In this document: positions 30,367 through 39,258 of the stretch, piece after piece | Layout of the letters: every line of letters starts with the position of its first letter | Numbering within the stretch: position 1 is the stretch's first letter | Virus record (IMG/VR): IMGVR_UViG_3300044675_007121 | Coordinates: 1 to 49,014 of that record | Origin: a virus | DNA: 49,014 nt | Reading direction: 5' to 3' (one strand) | The notes under the pieces: model-generated | Database searches by the model: none | What the model was told of the DNA's origin: nothing | Seen by the model: only the letters and a program-made list of their open reading frames with translations | Position numbers and translations under genes: made by a program

Positions 30367-31011
30367 CTACTCCGATTTCAGCGGAATGCGAAGCATCCCA
30401 TCTTGGTATTCGTCACGGCGGCGGCGGCCCTGTTGCTCTATCCCAAGCCCCTGCAACGCCTCTTTGTACTTGGCCTCAAATCGATCCAACATGTCCAATG
30501 GACCTTTGTTGAATAGATGTGCCTGAACCAGCGTCCCATACAAAAGTGCGTCAGGAGCATTAGTGCTCACCCACGTGTTTTGATTGGACGATGACAATTG
30601 CGCAGGCTTGTATATGTACGAGACATTCACCGCGTACGCTTGATCAGGTGTCGGGGCAACGTAAAAACTGCCCTCGTTCCACACCGAGTAATACTTTGGA
30701 ACGCCCGTCACGGACGCATCCTGCCAATACTCAGTCAGAAAGGACGCGTCCCTGAAATCCAAGAACACCTGTTCCGTCCCAACAGTAATCGACATGTATC
30801 GATGAGTCAGGATGTCTGCGGGGGCCGTCAGGAACTTGTTCCCCTGGACAAGGTTTCCAGAGAACTCTTTCTTGAATACATCCAGGTCCACTGCACGAAG
30901 GATGGCAGCTTCGGTCATCGTGATGAACGTGTCAAGGACCGATGCCGTAAACACATTCGAGTCTACGTCGGTGTACCGCCGAACATTGGTCACAAGTTCA
31001 TCGTAGGTCAT
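30367..31011 (-). CDS. Head-tail adaptor-like protein
   Basis: This 214-residue protein starts MTYDELVTNVRRYTDVDSNVF, then FITMTEAAILRAVDLDVFKKE. This is a helical start typical of phage adaptor proteins that form the ring below the portal. Later comes APADILTHRYMSITVG and a beta region (YYSVWNEGSFYVAPTPDQAYAVNVSYIYKP). The family is common in podoviruses, in the position of P22 gp4/T7 gp11-type connectors. It precedes the fiber gene by three bases. Confidence 0.65.
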   Translation of the reverse strand: MTYDELVTNVRRYTDVDSNVFTASVLDTFITMTEAAILRAVDLDVFKKEFSGNLVQGNKFLTAPADILTHRYMSITVGTEQVFLDFRDASFLTEYWQDASVTGVPKYYSVWNEGSFYVAPTPDQAYAVNVSYIYKPAQLSSSNQNTWVSTNAPDALLYGTLVQAHLFNKGPLDMLDRFEAKYKEALQGLGIEQQGRRRRDEYQDGMLRIPLKSE

Positions 31012-31018
31012 AACGGTC

Positions 31019-31321
31019 TCACGATCCTACAGGGTACGGACGCATATCCGTGGTACCAGATGCACTGCCCACGCTCTGGAATGAAAGATACTCTGGGGAC
31101 TGCGGGTCCACGCTCGGAGGCTCAATTATATCCGGACGAGGGTCCCTAAGTGCTACCGCGTCTCCGTGATACCTACGCGGCTCAAGCTGCGGTTCTTTAG
31201 GTTCATAGTCATCAGGACAGACCCTGAACCCCCGCCAGTTCTTCCTAAGTTCCGAATAACCGTACCGCTGCCCGCAGTAATCGCACAGCGCGTAGGCGAA
31301 CTTGCCTGACGCGAACGTCAT
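31019..31321 (-). CDS. Small zinc-ribbon-like virion-region protein
   Basis: A 100-residue protein with CDYCGQRYGYSELRKNWRGF (13-32) and a following CPDDYEPKEPQLEPRRY. This gives a CxxC...C arrangement that probably binds zinc. The C-terminal half is proline-rich and likely flexible (DPRPDIIEPPSVDPQ). From memory, similar small proteins sit among the connector genes of related phages. It may assist connector assembly; function unproven. Confidence 0.65.
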   Translation of the reverse strand: MTFASGKFAYALCDYCGQRYGYSELRKNWRGFRVCPDDYEPKEPQLEPRRYHGDAVALRDPRPDIIEPPSVDPQSPEYLSFQSVGSASGTTDMRPYPVGS

Positions 31322-31322
31322 G

Positions 31323-31988
31323 TCAACCCCCTATACTAGGAAGGAATCTGGCACTTGCGTTATCCCGGTCGTCCAAGGCTGCGCGCTGAAAATCCTCTTC
31401 ATACAGCGCCTTCAGAGCAGCCGAACGATCCGGAGCAAATTTCAGAGACAAATAGTACGCCAGACCCGAAACAAGAGACGGAAGGAATCGGAAGTTTATG
31501 TCGGCGACGTTTGTGTAGTCACCCGCATCCTGTATCCGACGAATCCTGTAGTACACAAACGTGTACGTCTGATCCGCAGCAGGGAAGAAAAACACCTTGG
31601 TCGGGGACGCGCGCTGCACGTAACACTGCGATGGGCGCGCTTGAACGGACTTGTTGGGGGTGGCAAGCCATTCATCACGGGCAATCCGTTCAATCTGAAT
31701 GTCCGTCGAAACCCCCTGAACAGTCTGACGAATCACCGTTTCAAGCACATTGACAGTGTCCGCAGGGAGCGTTAGCTCATTCATTCCCTGAGTCAACGAT
31801 GCCGTGGCCTGTTCAATGGTCCACAGATTAAGCCCTCTTACCGACCAATCCAAGAACAGCAGGTTCAAAGAACGACGCGCCGAATTAAGCTGATGACCGC
31901 TCTTGGCTCCCTTGCCACAGCGCTCATACGCTTCCTCAATCAAGTCATCAATTGCGAGATCAAACGTGGTCGTCCCTGAAGTGCTCAT
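31323..31988 (-). CDS. Head-tail connector protein, P22 gp4-like
   Basis: This 221-residue protein has a helical N-terminus (FDLAIDDLIEEAYERCGKGAKSGHQLNSARRSLNLLFLDWSVRGLNLW) and then a TLPADTVNVLETVIRQ element. A beta part follows (CYVQRASPTKVFFFPAADQTYTFVYY), then a C-terminal helix (AYYLSLKFAPDRSAAL). The RGLNLW and LPADT phrases are typical of phage connector proteins that bind the portal and hold the DNA. The start overlaps the upstream stop (TAATG). Confidence 0.7.
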   Translation of the reverse strand: MSTSGTTTFDLAIDDLIEEAYERCGKGAKSGHQLNSARRSLNLLFLDWSVRGLNLWTIEQATASLTQGMNELTLPADTVNVLETVIRQTVQGVSTDIQIERIARDEWLATPNKSVQARPSQCYVQRASPTKVFFFPAADQTYTFVYYRIRRIQDAGDYTNVADINFRFLPSLVSGLAYYLSLKFAPDRSAALKALYEEDFQRAALDDRDNASARFLPSIGG

Positions 31989-32170
31989 TAGTCACACATC
32001 CCGCCTTTGCGATAGCCTTTGACCTTCTTGCCCTTCATGGCCATTCCGCCCTTCTTGAGCATAACCGGCCCGGTGGTCTCTTCCATCTTAGGGCCCATCT
32101 TGCGCTTAGCACCGCCACCCACGCAACCACCACCGCGCGACGCGGCTCCCATTCCTTTGCCTGCCATCAT
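31988..32170 (-). CDS. Small glycine/lysine-rich protein
   Basis: A 60-residue basic protein of low complexity (GKGMGAASRGGGCVGGGAKRKMG..., then KKGGMAMKGKKVKGYRKGGMCD). Two adjacent ATGs (32170, 32167) follow AGGGG; the second has the better spacing. From memory, similar glycine/lysine-rich small proteins are common in this region of podovirus genomes. It may bind nucleic acid. Function unknown. Confidence 0.55.
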   Translation of the reverse strand: MMAGKGMGAASRGGGCVGGGAKRKMGPKMEETTGPVMLKKGGMAMKGKKVKGYRKGGMCD

Positions 32171-32176
32171 AATCCC

Positions 32177-32536
32177 CTAGATACTTTGAAAAATCCACTC
32201 CCAGAACCACCTGGACCAGGATACCTGTACTCCAACAGTCGCCAGAAACACCCACTTCACGCGGTCCGCCCAGTAAGCCGCGCTCATCTTGCCCTTGGCG
32301 ATGTTTGCAGCGTGACGAGCCTTAAACGACTTGCGCCGCGCTTTGTCTGACGTGCTCTCGCCTTGCTTGGCAGGTGATCCGCTCACGCCTTGCTGGCCGA
32401 ACCGTATTGTTTTAATCTGGTCGCCTTGCTTAGCCACCACAACGTGCGATTTGGTCGGATGCGCCGGGGTGCGCTTGGGCTTGTTAAACCCAGCTACCCC
32501 AGCGCGCGCCAAGCGCGAGTCCTTGGCGGCCGCCAT
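32177..32536 (-). CDS. Conserved phage protein with KPKRTP.HPTKSH motif
   Basis: This 119-residue protein has the block KDSRLARAGVAGFNKPKRTP, then HPTKSHVVVAK, IKTIRFGQQGVSG and KARHAANIAKGKMSAAYWAD. From memory the block is strongly conserved in many phages and jumbo/cyanophage genomes. It is very basic, and function is unknown. Relatives, as I recall them, end shortly after YWADKVKW. Here a further 24 hydrophobic, tryptophan-rich residues follow (VFLATVGVQVSWSRWFWEWI), an unusual extension. The TGA overlaps no upstream start, and its own ATG overlaps the stop of the gene at 32739. Confidence 0.75.
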   Translation of the reverse strand: MAAAKDSRLARAGVAGFNKPKRTPAHPTKSHVVVAKQGDQIKTIRFGQQGVSGSPAKQGESTSDKARRKSFKARHAANIAKGKMSAAYWADRVKWVFLATVGVQVSWSRWFWEWIFQSI

Positions 32537-32739
32537 CAGACAGGCTCCGGTGCGGGCAGTGATTCGGTCTGCATGGCCTGCCAGTCATGCTCATACTGAT
32601 CGGCATACGCCTGCAACATAGTGTCCAGGTTACCGTTCAGGAGTTCAGTAGCAATAAGCTGCCTAAACGTCATGCCCAAAAAACTTACGTCTATGACGTA
32701 GTAGATAGGGGTGGCTTCTATCACTACATAGGTAGCCAT
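32536..32739 (-). CDS. Small hypothetical virion-region protein
   Basis: A 67-residue acidic protein (MATYVVIEATPIYYVIDVSFLGMTFRQLIATELLNG...). The start at 32739 lies two bases after the previous stop; the longer upstream ORF runs inside that gene and is rejected. The N-terminus is hydrophobic but short. Its TGA overlaps the next ATG (TGATG). It may be a small tail-assembly factor. No family recognised. Confidence 0.5.
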   Translation of the reverse strand: MATYVVIEATPIYYVIDVSFLGMTFRQLIATELLNGNLDTMLQAYADQYEHDWQAMQTESLPAPEPV

Positions 32740-32740
32740 G

Positions 32741-35707
32741 CTAGACCGTCCGCGACAGTTTGACCTTAACCTGACCGGCTGCCACTGCCGTAGTGTCGGT
32801 GTCGGCCGCCAAGCCTGTGATGGCAATGCCAAGGCCCAGCGGGAACCGATAACCGTTAAATCCTGGCGTGAGTTCCGCTTGGCCATTAGCCGGAACCCGG
32901 ATCACCATTTCAGGCACATCAGTACCGACCGTCGGTGCGGTCGCCTTGTTGTACAGCTTGACCCACGCATCGCTTGCACCGATGTTGGTCGCAAAAAACG
33001 CTTGCAAGCCAGAGGTTCCGGTCAGGATCAAAGCGCCGTTGGTGCTGGCAGCAGAATTGAGGAAGTAAGGGGTTGCGGGGGCGGTCGGAGTGCCTGCCGT
33101 GGTCACGGTAGTAACCGTAGTCACACCCGTAAGCGTGCCCGTCACCGCCGTCGTACCGCCTTGTACAACTACCGGCACCGACCCCGACAAGTCACCCGAA
33201 GGGCGGGCCAGCAGTTCAACCCGCTCGCGCTCGTAGTCGAACACACGGACAAACGACAAGCGCAATTCAGTGCGCTTGATGACACCACCACCGCAGTTTG
33301 TCGAGGTAAAGTCAGCCGGCAAGGTCATGCTTCCGGCAAACGGCAGCACCAGCACCAGATTGGTCGTCGCAAACGATGCTACTTTCCAGGCGCCGTCAAT
33401 CCCGAGCGTAGCTCCGGCAACTACGTCGCGCACTCCGACCAAGTTAACAGTGTCACCGATGACAAGACCAGCCCAGTTTGCGCTGCCTACGATGGTAAGT
33501 TGCCGCGTCCCATCGGCCAAAGTAGTCAACGTGGCACTTTGGGCGGCCATCGTGACGGCCCCGAGCGCCGACATTAGGTTGCCGCCTTGCACCTTGGCAA
33601 CATAACCACCATAAGACGTAACCGTTGACGCCGTACCAATGACAATAGTGAATGTCGTTGCATCCACGACCGATGCGACAGCCGTTGCCGTTAACAAGTT
33701 CGGGAAGCTTGCCGCAGCTTGATCGCGGATACCGTAGATGACTACCGGGTCCGCTGCGGTAAGGTTATGCGCGACATCAGTTGTGATCGTAGCCGTGGTC
33801 GTGCCGGTTTTGACCGCCGAAACGATCTGAGCACCAGGGACCGTGCGTCCTTTGTTATTAGTTGCACGGATGCGAAACTTATAACTCGGCTCAGGGTCCG
33901 GACAGACTTGCGTGCGAAGTAGCCGCGATGAACTTTGCGCAACAGAATCGACTGCCGAGTCAGCCCACTGCGTGCGGTCAGCTTGAATTAAGAATCGATA
34001 CTCAGTCGTAGGCGAGAAGGCGTACTGATTGGCCGAAGAAACCGTAGCAATCGATGCCGTGGTGCCAACCGTAATGCTATGTGAAGCGTTCACGTTGCCA
34101 GACGGAGAAACGTCGCCAGCTTCGGAGCGGATATAAAGCGATGCGTTAGTGACCGTTGCGTTTTCAAAAATCTGAGCGACACCGTTCTGAGCACGACCCA
34201 ACCGTTCCCGGTAATAAATAAAGCCTTTGGCACCAGCCGGGTTGGTGATCGTCTGCGATGCAATCGTGCCACCAGGGCCGGACGTACAGGTAATCTGAGT
34301 CGGGCTTGGGACGCTTGCAACCGTAAGCGCCGGGTAGTTGGCCACCGGATTCGAGCAATCACGCACTCCGATTGACCGACCGACGCTTAAGTTATGCGGC
34401 AGCACAGTGTCGATAGTGAGTGTCGTTGTGGTTTGCGTGATCGACGATATCTCAAGATCGGCAACAGCAGGGATCAATGACTGGGTGTCAACAACCTCGA
34501 CCGCAAACTCTTGGCCAAGCGCTCGTTGGGACATGCTCAAACCAAAAGCTACTTCGACTGGGAGCTTGAAGTTCAGAAGCGATTCAACAGACGTTTCCGT
34601 GCCTGCTGTCAGGGGGTCTTTGCTGATGACAAGATAAGACGCAGCGGCGGCGTTGCCGTCTACATACACCAGATCACCGGCGGCTTTAGACTCAACCCAC
34701 CGGGTTCCTGGGGCGTAGGCTTCAAACGCCTCGCGGAACTTACTTGTGATCTTCCCCGGAAGCGGGCTGTTCGGATGCACCGACACCGCAAGCGCTGATT
34801 GGTTAGCCGTGACTGCCGTATTGGGCTTGGTAACTGCGGCCTGCCAGAAAGGATTCACAGGGTCTTTGATGCTGCCAGCATTACACCCTGTGTCACCAAC
34901 TCCAACCCCAAAACAGAGGAAGGTCGGAGCGGCAGCAGGGGCAGTTGTACCGTTGACAGCCAGAAAGGCCAGGGGAAGCGCCGTAACATCCAGCCCTGGG
35001 AGCGGAATTACTGCGTCAGGCTTCTGATTCGTCGTTACATAAAAAAGCAACGTATCTGCACGACGTCCAATGATAAAGGGAATAGGGACGTTGTTTGCCA
35101 GACCTGCGAGCGCGGTAATGTTTACAGAACGAGGGCTACGTACGCCAGACTCGTACAACACCGCCCACAGCTGCCCGCTTCCGTCTAACTCAAAGCCAAA
35201 ACCATCCGTTATAGGAGTAGTCAGCGTCGGAGTTGTCGGAATGGTCCCCATCCCAAAGAATCGTTTAGTGTTCGCAATGGTCGTATTCTGAAACATGAAC
35301 ACGCCACCGAACTCTAAAAAGTTCAGCCCGATCGCTTGGAATGTGGGCTGAGACTGTAGTCCGCCCCAAGCATTGGCGGTGGTACTTCCATTTACGGTCA
35401 ATGCCCCTGCCGCTGCACTCACCGACCCGCCAGACGTTTTGGTCGTCCACCGATTGACCGTGTCTAGAGAATCAAACTCTTCTGTAAACAAGGAAGTCGA
35501 TTCAGCGCGAACGCGAAGTTGGCCGAGGTAGTTGACTCCTGCCTCAGTGCCTCCTGAACTAACAATTGAAACTGGGGCGCCACCCGTAGCGGTCGTATAC
35601 GGTAAGCCAGTCGTTGGATTGACCTGCGTTACATACGCTGCGCTGTTCTTTGCCTTCCAAGAGGAAGACCTTCCACTGTCCGCATCGATTAAAGGTGCAA
35701 AACTCAT
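32741..35707 (-). CDS. Large beta-rich virion protein (988 aa)
   Basis: A long protein with serine/threonine-rich beta repeats. Residues about 75-260 (FDSLDTVNRWTTKTSGGSVSAAAGALTVNG..., FGVGVGDTGCNAGS) look like a lectin-type jelly roll. Later parts hold repeated segments of TTTTLTIDTVLPHNLSVG / TTTATITTDVAHNLTAADPVVI type, suggesting two or three related beta domains. The C-terminus (about 880-988) ends in another beta domain (FFATNIGASDAWVKLYNKAT). This is consistent with a tail-associated adhesin or head decoration fiber. No catalytic residues are obvious. The start has a weak ribosome site. Confidence 0.7.
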   Translation of the reverse strand: MSFAPLIDADSGRSSSWKAKNSAAYVTQVNPTTGLPYTTATGGAPVSIVSSGGTEAGVNYLGQLRVRAESTSLFTEEFDSLDTVNRWTTKTSGGSVSAAAGALTVNGSTTANAWGGLQSQPTFQAIGLNFLEFGGVFMFQNTTIANTKRFFGMGTIPTTPTLTTPITDGFGFELDGSGQLWAVLYESGVRSPRSVNITALAGLANNVPIPFIIGRRADTLLFYVTTNQKPDAVIPLPGLDVTALPLAFLAVNGTTAPAAAPTFLCFGVGVGDTGCNAGSIKDPVNPFWQAAVTKPNTAVTANQSALAVSVHPNSPLPGKITSKFREAFEAYAPGTRWVESKAAGDLVYVDGNAAAASYLVISKDPLTAGTETSVESLLNFKLPVEVAFGLSMSQRALGQEFAVEVVDTQSLIPAVADLEISSITQTTTTLTIDTVLPHNLSVGRSIGVRDCSNPVANYPALTVASVPSPTQITCTSGPGGTIASQTITNPAGAKGFIYYRERLGRAQNGVAQIFENATVTNASLYIRSEAGDVSPSGNVNASHSITVGTTASIATVSSANQYAFSPTTEYRFLIQADRTQWADSAVDSVAQSSSRLLRTQVCPDPEPSYKFRIRATNNKGRTVPGAQIVSAVKTGTTTATITTDVAHNLTAADPVVIYGIRDQAAASFPNLLTATAVASVVDATTFTIVIGTASTVTSYGGYVAKVQGGNLMSALGAVTMAAQSATLTTLADGTRQLTIVGSANWAGLVIGDTVNLVGVRDVVAGATLGIDGAWKVASFATTNLVLVLPFAGSMTLPADFTSTNCGGGVIKRTELRLSFVRVFDYERERVELLARPSGDLSGSVPVVVQGGTTAVTGTLTGVTTVTTVTTAGTPTAPATPYFLNSAASTNGALILTGTSGLQAFFATNIGASDAWVKLYNKATAPTVGTDVPEMVIRVPANGQAELTPGFNGYRFPLGLGIAITGLAADTDTTAVAAGQVKVKLSRTV

Positions 35708-35758
35708 TGCTTTTGTCCTCTATTTCCAGCGCAACATGGGTGGCGCCAATTGATTCAA

Positions 35759-36469
35759 TTATCGAGTCTGAGCCGCGAACAGATAGTCAATGGTAGTCAC
35801 GCGCGTACCAGTAGCATTGCCTGACAACGACATCGCGGCCAACGCAAGTTCTTCCTGGGTAATGTTGGTAGTGTGCGTGGCGACCAGTTCGCGGTTCACG
35901 AAGAATTGTACTTGGCCCGTGCCGATCACCCGAAACCCAAGGGTCACGTACGTGTTGTTAGCCAAATCGATACCGGAATCGGTTGACGTCTCAACGCCCC
36001 CTACCTCGGTCTTACAAAGAATGGACGAGTTTTCATCGTCAATCTGAAAGACGATCCGGTCAGGCGCCGTGAGCATCGCCTCTGGGTTGGTCACAAAATT
36101 GGTCGTAAGACCGACGCAGATGTCAGTCTGTACAGCATCTGTACACTGAAGACGCGTCTCAAACCACAACGACTTGTCCGCGCGCGCCTTGTACACCTCA
36201 TTACCCTGGACCGACGCCCCGTCATTGTCCGTGGTAGCGGTGGACGTGAGGGTCAAAACACCATTCAGTGTGTCAGCGCCGATTGCGGCAGCTGCTCCAG
36301 TGTCTTTGACAACGGTCCAGTTGTTGGTGGTATCTAGCGCGACACAAAGAAAGTCGTCCATGAACGACACTAAATCGGTGTCGATACCGATGGCAAGGCT
36401 CGTGCCCCATGCTCCGGTGTCACCCTTACCAGAATAACGAAGCGGGCCTGAATAATGCGTAGCAGACAT
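35759..36469 (-). CDS. Jelly-roll virion protein (concanavalin-like)
   Basis: A 236-residue protein starting HYSGPLRYSGKGDTGAWGTSL, then an all-beta region (DFLCVALDTTNNWTVVKDTGA..., KARADKSLWFETRLQC, QVQFFVNRELVATHT). Phages use similar proteins, with a concanavalin-like jelly roll, as capsid decoration or minor structural components. It has its own 127-base upstream gap with a possible promoter. Position after capsid genes favours a decoration role. Confidence 0.6.
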   Translation of the reverse strand: MSATHYSGPLRYSGKGDTGAWGTSLAIGIDTDLVSFMDDFLCVALDTTNNWTVVKDTGAAAAIGADTLNGVLTLTSTATTDNDGASVQGNEVYKARADKSLWFETRLQCTDAVQTDICVGLTTNFVTNPEAMLTAPDRIVFQIDDENSSILCKTEVGGVETSTDSGIDLANNTYVTLGFRVIGTGQVQFFVNRELVATHTTNITQEELALAAMSLSGNATGTRVTTIDYLFAAQTR

Positions 36470-36560
36470 TGCGGTTCCTCACATGCGAGTTATGGGACCA
36501 CTGTCTGCATGTCGTCAGGCCGGGAACCTGTCAGTGGCACCGAATGACCCCGGTGCTACT

Positions 36561-36589
36561 CTTTTAACAGTACGCGGCAAAATAGTCAA
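36561..36589 (-). promoter_or_regulatory. Possible promoter TTGACT-N17-TAAAAG
   Basis: On the minus strand TTGACT (36589-36584) and TAAAAG (36566-36561) are 17 bases apart in the gap before the jelly-roll gene. Small inverted repeats (GCACCG...CGGTGC; CCACTG...CAGTGG) lie in the leader. A moderate match only. Confidence 0.35.
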
Positions 36590-36596
36590 TCACATG

Positions 36597-37034
36597 CTAC
36601 TTTTGAACGTAAAGCACCGTAATCACAGCTCTTCCGGCCGTCAAAGCGGCGGTTCCAATGGCTATTCTGGCCCATACAGGCGTATCAGAGTGGTTCGTGA
36701 TCCACGCCAATTGAGTCGCGGCAGTGGCCACTCCCCTAAACCGGCCCCCGGCAGACGTGTTGACCCCTGCCATTAGCTGCGCTCCACTCGGAGCGGTGCC
36801 CACGGACAGCGTAGTGGTGCCCCCGGTTGCCGCCACGACCTGGTCGACAACAATATCCACAACCTGCGCGCATGCCGGAAGCGTCCCGAGTTTGACGTCT
36901 ATATTTCCAACAGGGAAACCTGCCAAAGAGCCTGTGTCGTACGACTGCGACAGTACAACATGCCCGATGTTCGCATCGGGAGCATCACGTTTGGTCCCAA
37001 CACGAATAGGACCTGAAAACGTACTACTGGCCAT
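36597..37034 (-). CDS. Small virion protein near the capsid gene
   Basis: A 145-residue protein from ATG 37034 (MASSTFSGPIRVGTKRDAPDANIG), directly after AAGGGGGAAG; the upstream in-frame start at 37094 is rejected for that reason. It is beta-rich and alanine/threonine-rich (VVDIVVDQVVAATGGTTTLSVG, ARIAIGTAALTAGRAVITVLY). The FSGPI phrase is similar to the YSGPLRYSG start of the next gene, hinting at related capsid-binding tails. Probably a decoration or minor head protein. Confidence 0.6.
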   Translation of the reverse strand: MASSTFSGPIRVGTKRDAPDANIGHVVLSQSYDTGSLAGFPVGNIDVKLGTLPACAQVVDIVVDQVVAATGGTTTLSVGTAPSGAQLMAGVNTSAGGRFRGVATAATQLAWITNHSDTPVWARIAIGTAALTAGRAVITVLYVQK

Positions 37035-37200
37035 ACTTCCCCCTTGCAGGTAAAGATACTGCTCAGGCCCTGATGGGCGCTGCTTTCTTGACAAACGCCT
37101 AAGCTGTGGCGATGCATGTCACCATGCAATCAGTACTGCCTAGCCCAAAGTATTTCTAACCTTCTTAGTCTTTCTTGCTGCCGCGCAAGTATACGGCAGT

Positions 37201-37241
37201 CTTTGAACACCATCCGCAAGTATTTGCGGATGGTGTTTCAA
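37201..37241 (-). terminator. Strong stem-loop after the major capsid gene
   Basis: AACACCATCCGCAA and its exact complement (37205-37218 / 37223-37236) form a 14-bp stem with a GTAT loop. It is extended by TTTGA/TCAAA after a one-base bulge. It begins 19 bases past the capsid stop. No U-tract follows on the minus strand, so it may be a leaky terminator, an RNA 3'-end stabiliser or a processing site. Confidence 0.55.
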
Positions 37242-37259
37242 AAAACACACTACTAGTGC

Positions 37260-38165
37260 TTAGGCACCCGACACGCCAAACAAGCCGCGCGGATCGGAGA
37301 ACCCAAACGAGTAGCGCTCCCGAGCCTTGTAGCGCACGTTGCCCGTGTCGAAGTCACCCTCGAAACCGGTCTTCATCGCCACACGCGTGAAACCCTTCAT
37401 GCCATTCGGAGCATCCGTCTTGATGAAGAATGCGTCCGGATCCGTCAGGAAGTTGTTCACGACATAGCCCTGGGGCAACATACCTTTGTTGCGCAGCGCA
37501 TTGATATCGTTGTCTGCCGTGCCAGGACGGAGCGACGACTCAAGCAACCGATCAGCCACAAACATCAGTTCCTTGGGAATGATCAGCTTGAGACCCTGAA
37601 CCGCGATCTTCAGGCCACGCTCATCGGTAAAGCCTGCAATATCAATCATTGCCTGCTCAAGCGAGGTCTCGGAGAGGTCCGCCTGGGTAGACAGCGTGTT
37701 ACGCAGATCAGGGCCACTCAGCGTCGGATGGTCAACCGCGCACAACGCCTTGCCATCACCACCGATGGAGGTGGTAAAGGCGCCGTTGAGCAATGCTGCC
37801 GCCTTGATCTGCTTGGTCTGAGCCATCGAACGGGCCAAAGCCTTGGTGTACCGTGCCGACAGACGGTCATAGAGGTTGTCCTCAATGGCCTCTTCAGTCA
37901 GCGAGAACGCCAGGGCGATGGTCTCGTGCGTGTACCGCGCGGTGTAGGTTTCCTGCGCTTGGTCATATGCAACACCAGCGCCCTCATTCTTCACCGGAGC
38001 CTCGCCGAAGCCTGATTCCATCACTTCCTCTTCGAACGCACGGTCCGAAGTTTCCATGGTGTAAATCTGCTCGTGTTGGTTCTCGTAGTTCTTGTACTCC
38101 AGACCGAACAGGGCGTTCAGACCGGGCTCCAATTCCTTAACTAGTTGGGAACGTGAAATAGCCAT
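37260..38165 (-). CDS. Major capsid protein (HK97-fold type)
   Basis: A 301-residue protein starting MAISRSQLVKELEPGLNALFGLEYKNY. It follows scaffold and head genes and is followed by a strong hairpin, as expected for the most abundant gene. Features typical of Mu gpT-like and podovirus capsid proteins are ETIALAFSLTEEAIEDNLYDRLSARYTKALARSMAQTKQ, CAVDHPTLSG, GLKLIIPKELMFVADRLLES and a C-terminal RYSFGFSDPRGLFGV. It forms the icosahedral shell. There is no N-terminal delta domain, in agreement with a separate scaffold protein. Start follows GGAG. Confidence 0.85.
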   Translation of the reverse strand: MAISRSQLVKELEPGLNALFGLEYKNYENQHEQIYTMETSDRAFEEEVMESGFGEAPVKNEGAGVAYDQAQETYTARYTHETIALAFSLTEEAIEDNLYDRLSARYTKALARSMAQTKQIKAAALLNGAFTTSIGGDGKALCAVDHPTLSGPDLRNTLSTQADLSETSLEQAMIDIAGFTDERGLKIAVQGLKLIIPKELMFVADRLLESSLRPGTADNDINALRNKGMLPQGYVVNNFLTDPDAFFIKTDAPNGMKGFTRVAMKTGFEGDFDTGNVRYKARERYSFGFSDPRGLFGVSGA

Positions 38166-38168
38166 GAG

Positions 38169-38750
38169 TTAGACTCCTTGTCCGGCAACGCCAGCACTGC
38201 CGTAGGCGTGTTCGTTAATCTTCACCACAACGACAGCATTGGTGCCGAGCTCATTGCTTGGGGCGTCCCACAAACCAACGATCTTGAGGTTCAGTGCGGC
38301 AGTCTTGGCAATGGTCGAAGATGCCAGCTCCATAGTAGAGACACCGGTCGCGGTGTTTCCACCCGTTCCGACGACGTCAGCGTTCTTGCCGATGTTGGCT
38401 TGAACGAACGCACCATCAGTCTGAATCAAGAACAACTGGTTCGGATCGTCAAGCACCTCGGCAAGAATCTTGCCCGACGTGATATTGACCGAACCGGGGT
38501 AGTAGTTCTTCCAGGTCGGCTTGCCCGAAGTCGGGTCAATGTAGTTACACCCGTTGAACACACCCACAGCGGCGGTGTGCGTAGCAGGTAAGAATTTGAC
38601 GAGGTAACCATCATAAACGGTAACCAAGTCACCTTGATAAATTGCTCCGGACTGGTTATCCGCAATCTCATAGCTGTACTGTTTTTGACCACCAGTAGCA
38701 GAGAGATTACCGATAGGGCGCAGACCAAAAGCCTTATCTACGTTTGGCAT
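38169..38750 (-). CDS. Capsid-associated structural protein
   Basis: A 193-residue protein (MPNVDKAFGLRPIGNLSATGGQKQYSYEIADNQ...) with a beta-rich body (IYQGDLVTVYDGYLVKFLPATHTAAVGVFNGCNYID). The FGLRPIG...YEI phrase resembles, from memory, phage head-decoration or vertex-type proteins found beside the capsid gene. It is separated from the capsid gene by three bases. Probably stabilises the head. Confidence 0.6.
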   Translation of the reverse strand: MPNVDKAFGLRPIGNLSATGGQKQYSYEIADNQSGAIYQGDLVTVYDGYLVKFLPATHTAAVGVFNGCNYIDPTSGKPTWKNYYPGSVNITSGKILAEVLDDPNQLFLIQTDGAFVQANIGKNADVVGTGGNTATGVSTMELASSTIAKTAALNLKIVGLWDAPSNELGTNAVVVVKINEHAYGSAGVAGQGV

Positions 38751-38775
38751 TTGACTATTCCTCTAAGATTTTGGA

Positions 38776-39255
38776 TTAGCCGCCTCGTGAGCTACCAAAA
38801 GACACCCGCGATTTTCGCGAAGGCCTCGTGATCACCATGCTCGAATGAGCATTGGACTTCATAAGCTCGTTGTCAGCGGCCTGGAGTTGGTCGGAGGCCC
38901 GATCGTTGTAATACGCGTTGCGCTCTTCCACCGTTTCTACAGGGATACGTGCCAGCATCAAGCCCCCCACACTAATGACGCCGGCATGCTTGCCATCGTC
39001 AACAGTCGGGACCTGATAGTCAGGGTATTCCTCCCCGCGGACCAGCTCATACCCTTCACGTAAACGTCCAGCCACATTAGAGCGGTCTTCAACGCCAACA
39101 GTCGAGGCACGAATCCAACGGTGTTTGTATCCGGGAGGCGGCGGTGGAGCATCAAGACGGGAAGGCGGAGCCCACGGACGACGACGCATATTCAGGGCGC
39201 GGGATTCTGACTCGCGTGCAAGACGTTTGCTGGCTGGATTAACGGTGTCGTTCAT
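38776..39255 (-). CDS. Conserved head-region protein
   Basis: A 159-residue protein with RRRPWAPPSRLDAPPPPPGY, KHRWIRASTVGVEDRSNV, RLREGYELVRGEEYP and a C-terminal GGLMLARIPVETVEERNAYY. From memory these phrases recur in many podovirus genomes between scaffold and capsid genes. Function is unknown; a minor capsid or assembly role is likely from position. The start follows GGAG. Confidence 0.7.
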   Translation of the reverse strand: MNDTVNPASKRLARESESRALNMRRRPWAPPSRLDAPPPPPGYKHRWIRASTVGVEDRSNVAGRLREGYELVRGEEYPDYQVPTVDDGKHAGVISVGGLMLARIPVETVEERNAYYNDRASDQLQAADNELMKSNAHSSMVITRPSRKSRVSFGSSRGG

Positions 39256-39258
39256 AAC

